Shown here in pieces: positions 1 to 5,556 of a stretch of DNA of 7,895 nucleotides; the stretch's first letter is position 1; every line of letters starts with the position of its first letter. Source of the stretch: Candidatus Peregrinibacteria bacterium (GTDB taxonomy: Bacteria > Patescibacteriota > Gracilibacteria > UM-FILTER-43-11); assembly GCA_030637565.1 (NCBI GenBank), contig DAOWGG010000061.1, positions 1-7,895 on the forward strand. Reading direction: 5' to 3'. The notes beneath the pieces were generated by a model, which saw nothing but the letters and a program-made list of their open reading frames with translations, was not told the DNA's origin and ran no database searches. The translations under genes were made by a program, and so were the position numbers.

Positions 1-42
1 AAACAATTAAAAACAATGCATATTTTAAACGAAAATAATTAA
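1..42 (+). CDS. C-terminal tail of an upstream gene (partial)
   Basis: Frame 1 is open from the window edge to a TAA at 40-42 and would encode 13 residues ending in NENN. The TAA shares its last A with the aroB ATG (TAATG), exactly as at the junction between the pyrophosphatase and Smr genes further on. The other two plus frames are closed by stops within the first 36 bases. The piece is too short to identify, and an untranslated leader is an equally simple reading. Confidence 0.3.
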   Translation, partial: KQLKTMHILNENN

Positions 43-1073
43 TGAAAACTATCGACCTCAAAACCACCACTGGCGATCAAAAAATCCTCATCGAAAAAGG
101 TTTGCTTAAAAATACAGCCAACTTAATTCAAAAAGAGTATCCAGGTAGCCGTGTAATCATTATAACCGACAGCACCATCGATCAGATTTACGGAAAGGAA
201 ATAAAAGCCAATTTTACTAATGCGCTTTATTTAGTGGTACCAGAAGGGGAAGAGTCTAAAGACTTTAAAACCGTTATTGATCTATCCGAACAACTCGTTC
301 AAAACGGTATCACCCGTCACGATGTGATTCTTGGGCTCGGCGGCGGAATGGTGACAGATTTAGCAGGCTTTGTGGCCTCGATTTATATGCGTGGCATGAA
401 CTATATGGTAATGCCAACAACACTATTAGGAATGGTGGATGCAGCGATTGGTGGGAAAACAGGAATCGATTTCCACGGAAAAAACCTAATTGGAACCATT
501 TATTTGGCCGACTTTGTTTTAATCGACCCCGATTTTTTAAAAAGCTTTCCTGATCCACATAAGCTTCATGGGATGGGAGAGGTGATTAAATACGCTGGCA
601 TTATTAATGCCTCATTGTTTGAAGATTTTGAAAAAAAGCCAATGGACATTGTGACCATTATCGAAAAATCAGCCCAAGCCAAAACCAACGTGGTAATGCA
701 AGATTTAAGGGAGGAAGGAATGCGAAAAATATTGAATTTTGGACACACTTTCGGCCACGCCATTGAACTCGCCATGAACTTCAAGCTTCATCACGACAAA
801 GCCATTTCAATCGGAATGGTTCTAGCCAATCAAGTAGCTCAAAACCTAGGCAAACAAGATGCAGAAATCGGAAATAAAATTAAAAACACATTGGAACAAT
901 TTGGATTGCCAACAGAACTCCCATCGGAACTGACATTAAATGAATTAGCCGAACTAATAAAAAAGGATAAAAAACGAAAAGGGGAGATAATTGATTTTAT
1001 TGTTGTGACAGAACTTGGAAAAACAGAAATCATTCCGTTAAAACCAGAGGAATTAGTAAAATTAGCTGCATAG
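42..1073 (+). CDS. aroB: 3-dehydroquinate synthase
   Basis: The 343-residue product matches AroB, the cytoplasmic NAD- and divalent-metal-dependent enzyme that turns DAHP into 3-dehydroquinate, step two of the shikimate pathway. Visible signatures are the NAD-binding loop GGGMVTDLAGF (residues 100-110), PTTLLGMVDAAIGGKTGID (125-143), GEVIKYAGI (179-187) and LNFGHTFGHAIE (231-242). By comparison with the fungal enzyme the metal ligands should be E180, H235 and H250. The usual HGE after the third ligand reads HHD here, a small deviation. KKDKK near residue 307 is the usual C-terminal lysine cluster. Length is close to the normal 340-360, so the gene is complete. No Shine-Dalgarno is visible; the ATG overlaps a preceding TAA, suggesting translational coupling. 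No other aro gene lies in the window. The gene ends in TAG and is followed by a palindromic repeat. Confidence 0.95.
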   Translation: MKTIDLKTTTGDQKILIEKGLLKNTANLIQKEYPGSRVIIITDSTIDQIYGKEIKANFTNALYLVVPEGEESKDFKTVIDLSEQLVQNGITRHDVILGLGGGMVTDLAGFVASIYMRGMNYMVMPTTLLGMVDAAIGGKTGIDFHGKNLIGTIYLADFVLIDPDFLKSFPDPHKLHGMGEVIKYAGIINASLFEDFEKKPMDIVTIIEKSAQAKTNVVMQDLREEGMRKILNFGHTFGHAIELAMNFKLHHDKAISIGMVLANQVAQNLGKQDAEIGNKIKNTLEQFGLPTELPSELTLNELAELIKKDKKRKGEIIDFIVVTELGKTEIIPLKPEELVKLAA

Positions 1074-1088
1074 CAAAAACCCGCCTTT

Positions 1089-1121
1089 CTGTCATTCCTG
1101 CGCAAACAGGAGTCTAGAAAA
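1089..1121. repeat. Dispersed palindromic intergenic repeat
   Basis: The sequence TCATTCCTGCGCAAACAGGA and its flanks form a 7-bp stem (1094-1100 with 1107-1113, one G-T wobble) around a CGCAAA loop. Read on the minus strand it gives the peptide DSCLRRND, which I recognise as the translation of a widely dispersed small repeat seen in many bacterial genomes, including candidate phyla. It lies 16 bases past the aroB stop and could also act as a hairpin at the aroB mRNA end, although no T-run follows. Family membership is from memory; the stem is seen directly. Confidence 0.5.
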
Positions 1122-1128
1122 TTGGGTC

Positions 1129-1152
1129 TTCGCAAAAGGGTTAGTTTTTCCC
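1129..1152 (+). repeat. Left terminal inverted repeat of the cassette
   Basis: The outer 11 bases, TTCGCAAAAGG, are the exact reverse complement of 1661-1671. The next 13 bases match the right copy at 11 positions if a 2-base gap is allowed. The stop codon of the passenger gene (1141-1143 on the minus strand) lies inside this repeat, so the gene runs to the very edge of the segment. Confidence 0.55.
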
Positions 1153-1563
1153 GTGAACGCGCACATCCTTTCGAAGCATCTTGTAGCGAAGTAGCTGAGC
1201 CACCTTCGTCGCTGACAAAATCAACACCTGCTCACCCTTTCGGAGTTCGTACAGTGAATTCAACGTCTCAGGATCAAGACAGATGAAGTCGAAAACAGAC
1301 TCAATACGAAAGAAGCTCAGCGCTGAATCCCAATCGCACTCCATGAGCTCCAGCTCTTCATCGAGCTTTCGGTTCATTTTGAAGTACCACTCCAGATTGA
1401 TGCTCTCATCACAAGCGAGTTGATCCTGTTCCAGGCGAACAAGGTAGGCTGACGCATTGTCAGAAGTTGACTGAAACTTACTACAATCGTAGCCTTCGGC
1501 ATGAGCTCCATCGGAACCCACAAGCAGAACCAGCAAGGTGATTAGGAAAAAGTGAAAACGCAT
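1141..1563 (-). CDS. Small secreted four-cysteine protein of unknown function
   Basis: The chosen start gives 140 residues. The frame extends 17 codons further upstream, but the ATG at 1563 has GAGGAA six bases before it and opens directly into a signal peptide: charged start MRF, hydrophobic core at about residues 4-16, and AHA followed by EG as a likely signal peptidase I site after residue 22. The mature part is about 118 residues, acidic in the middle, with cysteines at 27, 51, 76 and 95 that could form two disulfides, and a basic tail. I recognise no family. It runs opposite to aroB and rdgB, has higher G+C and more CTG/CTC leucine codons than they do, and sits between inverted repeats, all pointing to acquisition by transfer. 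An exported or periplasmic location is inferred from the signal peptide only. Confidence 0.72.
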   Translation of the reverse strand: MRFHFFLITLLVLLVGSDGAHAEGYDCSKFQSTSDNASAYLVRLEQDQLACDESINLEWYFKMNRKLDEELELMECDWDSALSFFRIESVFDFICLDPETLNSLYELRKGEQVLILSATKVAQLLRYKMLRKDVRVHGKN

Positions 1564-1606
1564 CGCACGTTCCTCGGCTGCCTCTTTCAGCAGCATGGGG
1601 GTTAAA

Positions 1607-1647
1607 CCAGCCAACTAACTACCAAAAATTGATAATCAAATGGCTGG
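1607..1647. promoter_or_regulatory. Nested dyad upstream of the cassette gene, possible operator
   Basis: CCAGCCA (1607-1613) is the exact inverse of TGGCTGG (1641-1647), and between them lies the 11-base palindrome TTGATAATCAA (1629-1639). The site is 44-84 bases upstream of the minus-strand gene start and about 135 bases upstream of rdgB. It could be an operator or an RNA hairpin in the leader. I found no convincing -35/-10 pair for the cassette gene here, so the role is a guess. Confidence 0.3.
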
Positions 1648-1671
1648 CAAAACCTAAAATCCTTTTGCGAA
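1646..1671 (-). repeat. Right terminal inverted repeat of the cassette
   Basis: Read on the minus strand this begins TTCGCAAAAGG and continues in near identity with 1129-1152, with two extra bases after the 11-base core. It also loosely resembles the dispersed palindromic repeat at 1089-1121 (shared TCATT, CGCAAA, AGGA and TAG blocks), so both ends of the cassette may derive from that repeat family. Confidence 0.55.
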
Positions 1672-1747
1672 ATGATCACATCTTAAGCGCAAAAAATTGA
1701 CTCAAAATGAACAAAGCTCATGTTGTCACAACGATCCAAAATGATCA
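1670..1747 (+). promoter_or_regulatory. Three regularly spaced AAATGA(T/A)CA motifs before rdgB
   Basis: AAATGATCA occurs at 1670-1678 and 1739-1747, and the variant AAATGAACA at 1705-1713, giving start-to-start spacings of 35 and 34 bases. The first and third share a longer context (AAATGATCA, optional A, CATC). They may be sites for a DNA-binding protein acting on the rdgB promoter, but the region is AT-rich and chance is not excluded. The first copy overlaps the edge of the right inverted repeat. Confidence 0.3.
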
Positions 1748-1765
1748 ACATCAATTTAAATTATC

Positions 1766-1774
1766 TGATATATT
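1766..1774 (+). promoter_or_regulatory. Extended -10 promoter for rdgB, likely leaderless
   Basis: TG, one base, then TATATT (five of six matches to TATAAT) forms an extended -10 element. The expected transcription start falls at about 1781, which is the A of the rdgB ATG, so the mRNA would have no leader. This fits the lack of a Shine-Dalgarno sequence. The -35 position (CAACAT at 1746-1751) is poor, as is common with extended -10 promoters. Confidence 0.38.
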
Positions 1775-1780
1775 AATGAT

Positions 1781-2380
1781 ATGAACAAAATCTTAATCGC
1801 CACCGGTAACTTCGGCAAATATAAAGAACTAATGGAAGTACTAGAAGAACTTCCATTTAAATTCGTAAGCCTGAATGATGAAAATATTGAAGGAGATGTA
1901 GAAGAAGATGGTGAAACCTATGAATCCAACGCCATACTAAAAGCAGAGTTTTTTGGACGAAAAGTAAACCTCCCCACAATCGCCGACGATTCAGGAATTT
2001 TAGTGGAAGCACTGGCGGGTGAATTGGGAGTAAAAACCAGACGCTGGGGAGCAGGTGCCGACGCGAGTGATGAAGAATGGCTAAACTTTTTTTTACATCG
2101 ACTGGCCTTTGAAAAAAACCGACAAGCCGAATTTGTAAGTGTTGTCGCTTTTTATCGCCCCGAACAAGAAACGTTAACCTTCCGTGGTGAATGTAAGGGG
2201 CTTATCTTATCGGAACCAGAAGTAGATCTAGAACCAGGAATTCCTCTTTCGTCTGTATTTTTACCAGAAGGAAAAGATAAAGTATTCTCATCATTGGATA
2301 AGCACGAAAAAAATGAAATATCTCATCGCGGAAAAGCCATTAAACAATGTCATGACTACTTATTAAAACACTTTTTATAA
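1781..2380 (+). CDS. rdgB: RdgB/HAM1-family nucleoside triphosphate pyrophosphatase
   Basis: The 199-residue product is of normal length for the HAM1/RdgB family, cytoplasmic enzymes that hydrolyse non-canonical purine triphosphates such as dITP, ITP and XTP to monophosphates and so keep deaminated bases out of DNA and RNA. Seen in the sequence: the phosphate-binding start ATGNFGKYKE (residues 7-16), ETYESNAILKAE (45-56), the metal and catalytic ADDSG (68-72) and the C-terminal ISHRGKA (180-186). The usual G-x-GYDP-x-F segment that cradles the base is absent; the equivalent place reads GIPLSSVF (153-160). The catalytic core is therefore intact but substrate choice may differ. The gene starts at the A of a predicted leaderless transcript and ends in a TAA that overlaps the next ATG by one base, so it is probably the first gene of a cluster with Smr and the YiiX-like gene. 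Confidence 0.9.
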   Translation: MNKILIATGNFGKYKELMEVLEELPFKFVSLNDENIEGDVEEDGETYESNAILKAEFFGRKVNLPTIADDSGILVEALAGELGVKTRRWGAGADASDEEWLNFFLHRLAFEKNRQAEFVSVVAFYRPEQETLTFRGECKGLILSEPEVDLEPGIPLSSVFLPEGKDKVFSSLDKHEKNEISHRGKAIKQCHDYLLKHFL

Positions 2381-2799
2381 TGGAAATGGGATCTCCTGAA
2401 AAAAGCTTTGAAGAATTATTAGACGAATATTCATCATCTGCCGATGTTGAAAAAGCCTTAAGTGAAAAACAGGCTAGTTTAGAGGAGGTTGATCCAATAA
2501 ATGTTAAAAGGGACTATCCACGTCCACAGGATGAATTGGATCTACACAACTTCACAGGCGAAGAAGCGAGACGAAAAACGGAAAGCTATATTCGTAATTC
2601 CCAACGAAATAAATTAAAAACAATTCGAATCATCACTGGCAAAGGAATCCATTCAGAAAATGCTAAAGCAGTAGTTCGGGGGATAGTATCAGAAACAGTA
2701 ATCAGCCTAAAAAAAGAAGGTTTGGTATCAGACTATGAATGGGAAAGTAAAACGGAACAAAGAAGTGGTGCAATCATTGTCTATCTTGCAAGTCGATAA
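2380..2799 (+). CDS. Smr-domain protein, putative nuclease
   Basis: A 139-residue protein: an acidic, probably flexible N-terminal segment (about 1-48), then a Smr domain (about 50-139) as found at the C terminus of MutS2 and in stand-alone bacterial proteins. The first Smr motif reads LDLHNF (53-58), where most members have LDLHG. The second, ITGKGIHS (85-92), is the canonical GKGxHS loop. A strand near the C terminus (GAIIVYLA, about 130-137) completes the fold. Stand-alone Smr proteins are known or proposed DNA or RNA endonucleases; which applies here cannot be told. The ATG overlaps the rdgB stop (TAATG) and no Shine-Dalgarno is visible, so translation is probably coupled. A second ATG two codons on (2386) is an alternative start. 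Confidence 0.87.
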   Translation: MEMGSPEKSFEELLDEYSSSADVEKALSEKQASLEEVDPINVKRDYPRPQDELDLHNFTGEEARRKTESYIRNSQRNKLKTIRIITGKGIHSENAKAVVRGIVSETVISLKKEGLVSDYEWESKTEQRSGAIIVYLASR

Positions 2800-2820
2800 G
2801 CTGACCCTTAAGATAGGACT

Positions 2821-4185
2821 ATGGAAATTAAAAAATCAAAAGGGATTGGAACCGTTCTTCATTTGATTGAACACATGGAGGAATTGAAAAAAAGAGCCTT
2901 ACGCTACAAGGTGAGTTTTAAGGCAGAAGAGCGAGGGTACTTAAAGCCAAAGGAGGATGAGAAAATGGAACACCTCACTATTTCCTACTGGCAATCCCGA
3001 GCGGCGCTTTTAGATGTTGCCCTGAATGCGAATGAAGAGATTGGAAAGAAAAACATTTCAAAAGATGAAAAACTGACCTTATTTATTATAGGTTATGCTG
3101 CCACCATCGTACTGGTAGATATGGCTCGTTTTTTTGGAGAAAATTTTGAAGGAGGGAGTGTCCTGAGAAAGAGATTAAATGAACCGAACAAAAAGTTTGG
3201 AATGCCAACAGGAATATATGATGCCATCCAAAAATCATTCAACGATCCCAAGAGGATATGGCACATTTATTACGCAAATCAAACCTATGAAAAAGAATTA
3301 AAAAAACTAGAAGAGATTGGGAAAAACGACAAGCGACTAAAAAAACTTTTAAAAATCATTGCAAAGCTAAAAAAACGCATCGAATTAACAAAATGGAATT
3401 TTATCAAAGAGCGGTTTCAAGAATTTAGAAATCAAACGATAGATCTCTTAAAAAGACCAATTGTAAAACAGATGTATGGAACGCAAGAATCGGTTTCTCG
3501 GCTCATTAGCTTTGTTCGGTTGCGACCCTGGCGCCAACCCAAAATTCCCAAAAAAATTGCCGAAGAATTGATGATACTCATGCAACCAGGAGATGTAATA
3601 ATTACTCGAAAAGAACATGTAATGACCAATTACTTTCTGCCGGGCTACTGGCCTCATGCCACCCTATACTTAGGACGATTGAGTGAGTTAGAAAAAATAG
3701 GAATTGGGAAATCCATACGCCTAAAAAAAGTGTGGGAAAAATTAAAAAATCTCCTAGCCCCTAATTCATTACGGGTACTAGAAGCATTAAAAGATGGTGT
3801 AAAAGTTCGATCAATAGAATCTCCTTTTAATAACGATGCCATCGCCATTATTCGACCAAAATTAGACTGGGAATATGTTAAAAAAGCGATCGCCCGAGGG
3901 CTGATTCATGCAGGGAAATCCTATGATTTTGATTTTGACTTCCGACAAAGCAGCCGCTTAGTTTGCACCGAAGTGATTTACCGAACTTACGAAGGAATAG
4001 GAGGAATGCATTTTAAATTAGGGGAAAGAGCCGGTCGACTGAATTTATCTGCCGAAGACATGCTCAATATGACCTTAAAAGAAGACCAATTCCAGCCCAT
4101 TGTCATCTATTGCCCAATTAAAAGCAAAAAAATACATACTGGGGGAAAAATGAAAGAAATCCTAAAAGAAACGATTGAAACCTGA
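2821..4185 (+). CDS. Protein with C-terminal YiiX-like (permuted NlpC/P60) cysteine hydrolase domain
   Basis: The product is 454 residues. Residues 1-230 are mostly helical and rich in Lys and Glu, with a hydrophobic helix around 85-102 that may be buried or membrane-associated and a charged coiled-coil-like stretch at 155-200. The C-terminal part from about 250 has the order typical of circularly permuted papain-fold proteins of the YiiX/YebB group: PGDVIITR (256-263), WPHATLYLG (277-285) with the probable catalytic H279, and YDFDFDF (368-374) followed by RLVCTEVIY (379-387) with the probable nucleophile C382 and E384 close by. Relatives are thought to be thiol peptidases, amidases or acyltransferases acting on peptides or lipids; the substrate here is unknown. 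No signal peptide is seen. Only 21 bases separate it from the Smr gene. A weak AGGA lies just before the first ATG. A perfect AGGAGG (2951-2956) sits eight bases before an in-frame ATG at 2965 (residue 49), so a 406-residue form is possible. It is the only gene here ending in TGA. Confidence 0.8.
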   Translation: MEIKKSKGIGTVLHLIEHMEELKKRALRYKVSFKAEERGYLKPKEDEKMEHLTISYWQSRAALLDVALNANEEIGKKNISKDEKLTLFIIGYAATIVLVDMARFFGENFEGGSVLRKRLNEPNKKFGMPTGIYDAIQKSFNDPKRIWHIYYANQTYEKELKKLEEIGKNDKRLKKLLKIIAKLKKRIELTKWNFIKERFQEFRNQTIDLLKRPIVKQMYGTQESVSRLISFVRLRPWRQPKIPKKIAEELMILMQPGDVIITRKEHVMTNYFLPGYWPHATLYLGRLSELEKIGIGKSIRLKKVWEKLKNLLAPNSLRVLEALKDGVKVRSIESPFNNDAIAIIRPKLDWEYVKKAIARGLIHAGKSYDFDFDFRQSSRLVCTEVIYRTYEGIGGMHFKLGERAGRLNLSAEDMLNMTLKEDQFQPIVIYCPIKSKKIHTGGKMKEILKETIET

Positions 4186-4186
4186 A

Positions 4187-4215
4187 TTGGTTTTTACCCA
4201 ATAATCCCGTAGAAT
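4187..4215 (+). promoter_or_regulatory. Putative sigma-70-type promoter for the xer gene
   Basis: TTGGTT (4187-4192), a 17-base spacer and TAGAAT (4210-4215, five of six to consensus) form a plausible promoter directly after the YiiX-like gene. Transcription would start near 4222, leaving a leader of about 20 A-rich bases with no Shine-Dalgarno. An overlapping alternative is TTTACC (4193-4198) with TATAAA (4215-4220). Confidence 0.38.
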
Positions 4216-4241
4216 ATAAATTGTTATAACCAAAAATAAAA

Positions 4242-5156
4242 ATGAAGCTATCGGACGCTATTCGCCAATTTTTAGAATACTGTGAGATTGAAAAAAACCA
4301 ATCCAAACGAACGCTGATTAGCTACGCTCATTATTTGGGGCGTTTTTTAATATTTGCCAAGAATATTGAAATATCAAAAATAAATTTACCACTCGTTAAA
4401 AAATATCGACTGTATTTAAACCGATATGAATTTCGTCCCAACGAAAACCTAGGTGTTAAAACTCAAAATTATCACATCATCGCACTCAGAGCGCTCTTAA
4501 AATTCTGTATTAAAAATGATTGGAATACATTAGCACCTGAAAAAATAGACCTAGCAAAAATAGAAGATCGAACCGTTGAATTTTTAACACGAGAGGAATT
4601 AGAACGGCTATTTGGATCAATTGATAACAACAAAATAACGGGCTTACGAAACCGAGCGATTTTAGAAATGCTCTATTCAACGGGCCTTCGCATCAGTGAA
4701 CTCACCAATCTTAATCGACACGATGTCAATTTAGAACGAGGGGAGTTTCATGTGCGTGGAAAAGGAAAAAAGGTTCGTATTGTCTTCATTTCGAAACGAG
4801 CAATCGAATGGGTAAAGGAATATTTAGAAGAGCGAGATGACAATTTCGATCCACTTTTTTTAAACCACGGCCGAACACGACAAAAAGAAAAAAAGGACCT
4901 CAATGGTGAATATCGACGCCTCACCGATTACACCATCCAAGAAATGGTTCGAACCACCGCCTACAAAGCTGGCATCACCAAGCACGTCACACCACACACC
5001 TTGCGTCACTCCTTCGCCACAGAGCTACTCCTAAACGGTGCCGACATCCGATCCGTTCAAGAGTTACTGGGTCACGCTAGCATCACCACTACCCAAATTT
5101 ACACCCACATCACCAACAAGAAACTGAGGGAAATACACGAAAAGTTTCATCACTAG
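4242..5156 (+). CDS. xerC: Xer-type site-specific tyrosine recombinase
   Basis: The 304-residue protein has the size and layout of XerC/XerD: an N-terminal SAM-like core-binding domain (about 1-100) and a C-terminal catalytic domain (about 110-295). All six active-site positions are present: R150 in TGLRISEL, K174 in RGKGKK, H252 and R255 in HTLRH, H278 in LLGHAS and the nucleophile Y287 in TTTQIYTH. Xer proteins resolve chromosome dimers at dif and are also used by integrative elements. The ordinary length and lack of extra domains favour the housekeeping role; whether it is XerC or XerD in the E. coli sense cannot be settled, and a lone recombinase is possible. The start is the ATG 20 bases after the predicted transcription start. 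The gene ends in TAG and converges on dnaE. Confidence 0.92.
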   Translation: MKLSDAIRQFLEYCEIEKNQSKRTLISYAHYLGRFLIFAKNIEISKINLPLVKKYRLYLNRYEFRPNENLGVKTQNYHIIALRALLKFCIKNDWNTLAPEKIDLAKIEDRTVEFLTREELERLFGSIDNNKITGLRNRAILEMLYSTGLRISELTNLNRHDVNLERGEFHVRGKGKKVRIVFISKRAIEWVKEYLEERDDNFDPLFLNHGRTRQKEKKDLNGEYRRLTDYTIQEMVRTTAYKAGITKHVTPHTLRHSFATELLLNGADIRSVQELLGHASITTTQIYTHITNKKLREIHEKFHH

Positions 5157-5265
5157 GCCCTCACAATAGCCCTTCCACAAGATCCATCGTATTGTTTTTG
5201 TTTGAAGGTACAAAATAAAGAAGAATTGACGCAATGCGGGTTTGGGCAGAGTGAACGTGATAGAC

Positions 5266-5523
5266 GATGATTAAATGTACAACGTTAATTGCACGTTTCA
5301 CAGAGCCCCAAGCAAGTAGCGAGTAAGCCGTTTCGTAATAAAGCACTCGGAGCGACAGCGAGAATGCGAAATGGAGAATAAAATAGTAGCAATCTGCGCA
5401 GTGGTAACGAAGAAGATTGGTAGTATTTTAAGGTGTACCCTATTGCGGTTTTTTGCTTCGTTTTTTTAGTGATAAAAAATGAAGAAGGGTGAACTATGCT
5501 TCATCGTTGTACATAAAAGCAGC
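5266..5523. repeat. Diverged inverted-repeat pair, possible MITE-like remnant
   Basis: ATGTACAACG at 5275-5284 is the perfect inverse of CGTTGTACAT at 5505-5514, 220 bases apart. The similarity continues inward to a shared GTGAA/TTCAC block (about 19 of 26 aligned positions) and weakly outward. A non-autonomous element of about 260 bases without a coding gene would look like this. No target duplication is evident, and the long spacing means a stable hairpin is not required. Confidence 0.35.
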
Positions 5524-5528
5524 ATTAC

Positions 5529-5556
5529 AAAAAAATGGTCAGTCGCGGCTTGCCGC
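5529..5556 (-). terminator. Possible intrinsic terminator of dnaE
   Basis: On the minus strand, about 40 bases after the dnaE stop, the self-complementary 12-mer GCGGCAAGCCGC (5556 down to 5545) can form a four-base stem, GCGG with CCGC, around a CAAG loop. A run of seven Ts follows (5535-5529) after nine further bases. The spacing between stem and T-run is longer than ideal, so efficiency is uncertain, but position and orientation fit. Confidence 0.35.

Larger units (their letters stand above)
1129..1671. mobile_element. Inverted-repeat-bounded cassette carrying one foreign-looking gene
   Basis: A 543-base segment is bounded by inverted repeats that start with a perfect 11-bp match (TTCGCAAAAGG at 1129-1139, CCTTTTGCGAA at 1661-1671) and continue inward for about 13 more aligned positions with 11 identities and one 2-base gap. 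The single gene inside is on the opposite strand to both neighbours, richer in G+C (about 48 percent by hand count, against roughly 35-40 in sampled neighbours) and uses CTG leucine codons where the flanking genes prefer TTA. There is no transposase and I see no clear target-site duplication. A non-autonomous element or decayed transposon with a passenger gene is the best reading; recombination between dispersed palindromic repeats is the alternative. Confidence 0.5.

Noticed and set aside
310..558. Minus-strand open frames within aroB, the YiiX-like gene and, in plus orientation, across dnaE
   Set aside because: They lie opposite strongly supported coding sequence, have no domain signatures, and arise from the codon composition of the real genes.
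1601..1607. GTTAAAC, which fits the integron core-site consensus GTTRRRY, suggesting an integron gene cassette
   Set aside because: It is upstream of the gene with the wrong polarity for a cassette boundary, and I found no paired attC-like partner at the gene's 3' end. The terminal inverted repeats explain the borders better.
4183..4212. TGA stop of the YiiX-like gene read through as glycine (genetic code 25) to the next TAG
   Set aside because: Over 2,400 codons in the other genes use no in-frame TGA and encode glycine by GGN, so the genome uses TGA as stop. Read-through would add only nine extra residues.
4944..4955. GGTTCGAACC, which resembles a tRNA T-loop
   Set aside because: It lies inside the well-supported xerC coding region, and no acceptor, D or anticodon stems surround it.
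5163..5199. ACAATA/TATTGT stem followed by a T-run just after xerC, as a terminator
   Set aside because: The stem is only six AT-rich pairs around a 21-base loop, too weak to call a terminator.
5161..5435. Open frame on the minus strand in the xerC-dnaE gap giving a hydrophobic peptide
   Set aside because: There is no ribosome binding site, no family signature and the composition looks like a translated spacer; it also crosses the diverged inverted-repeat element.
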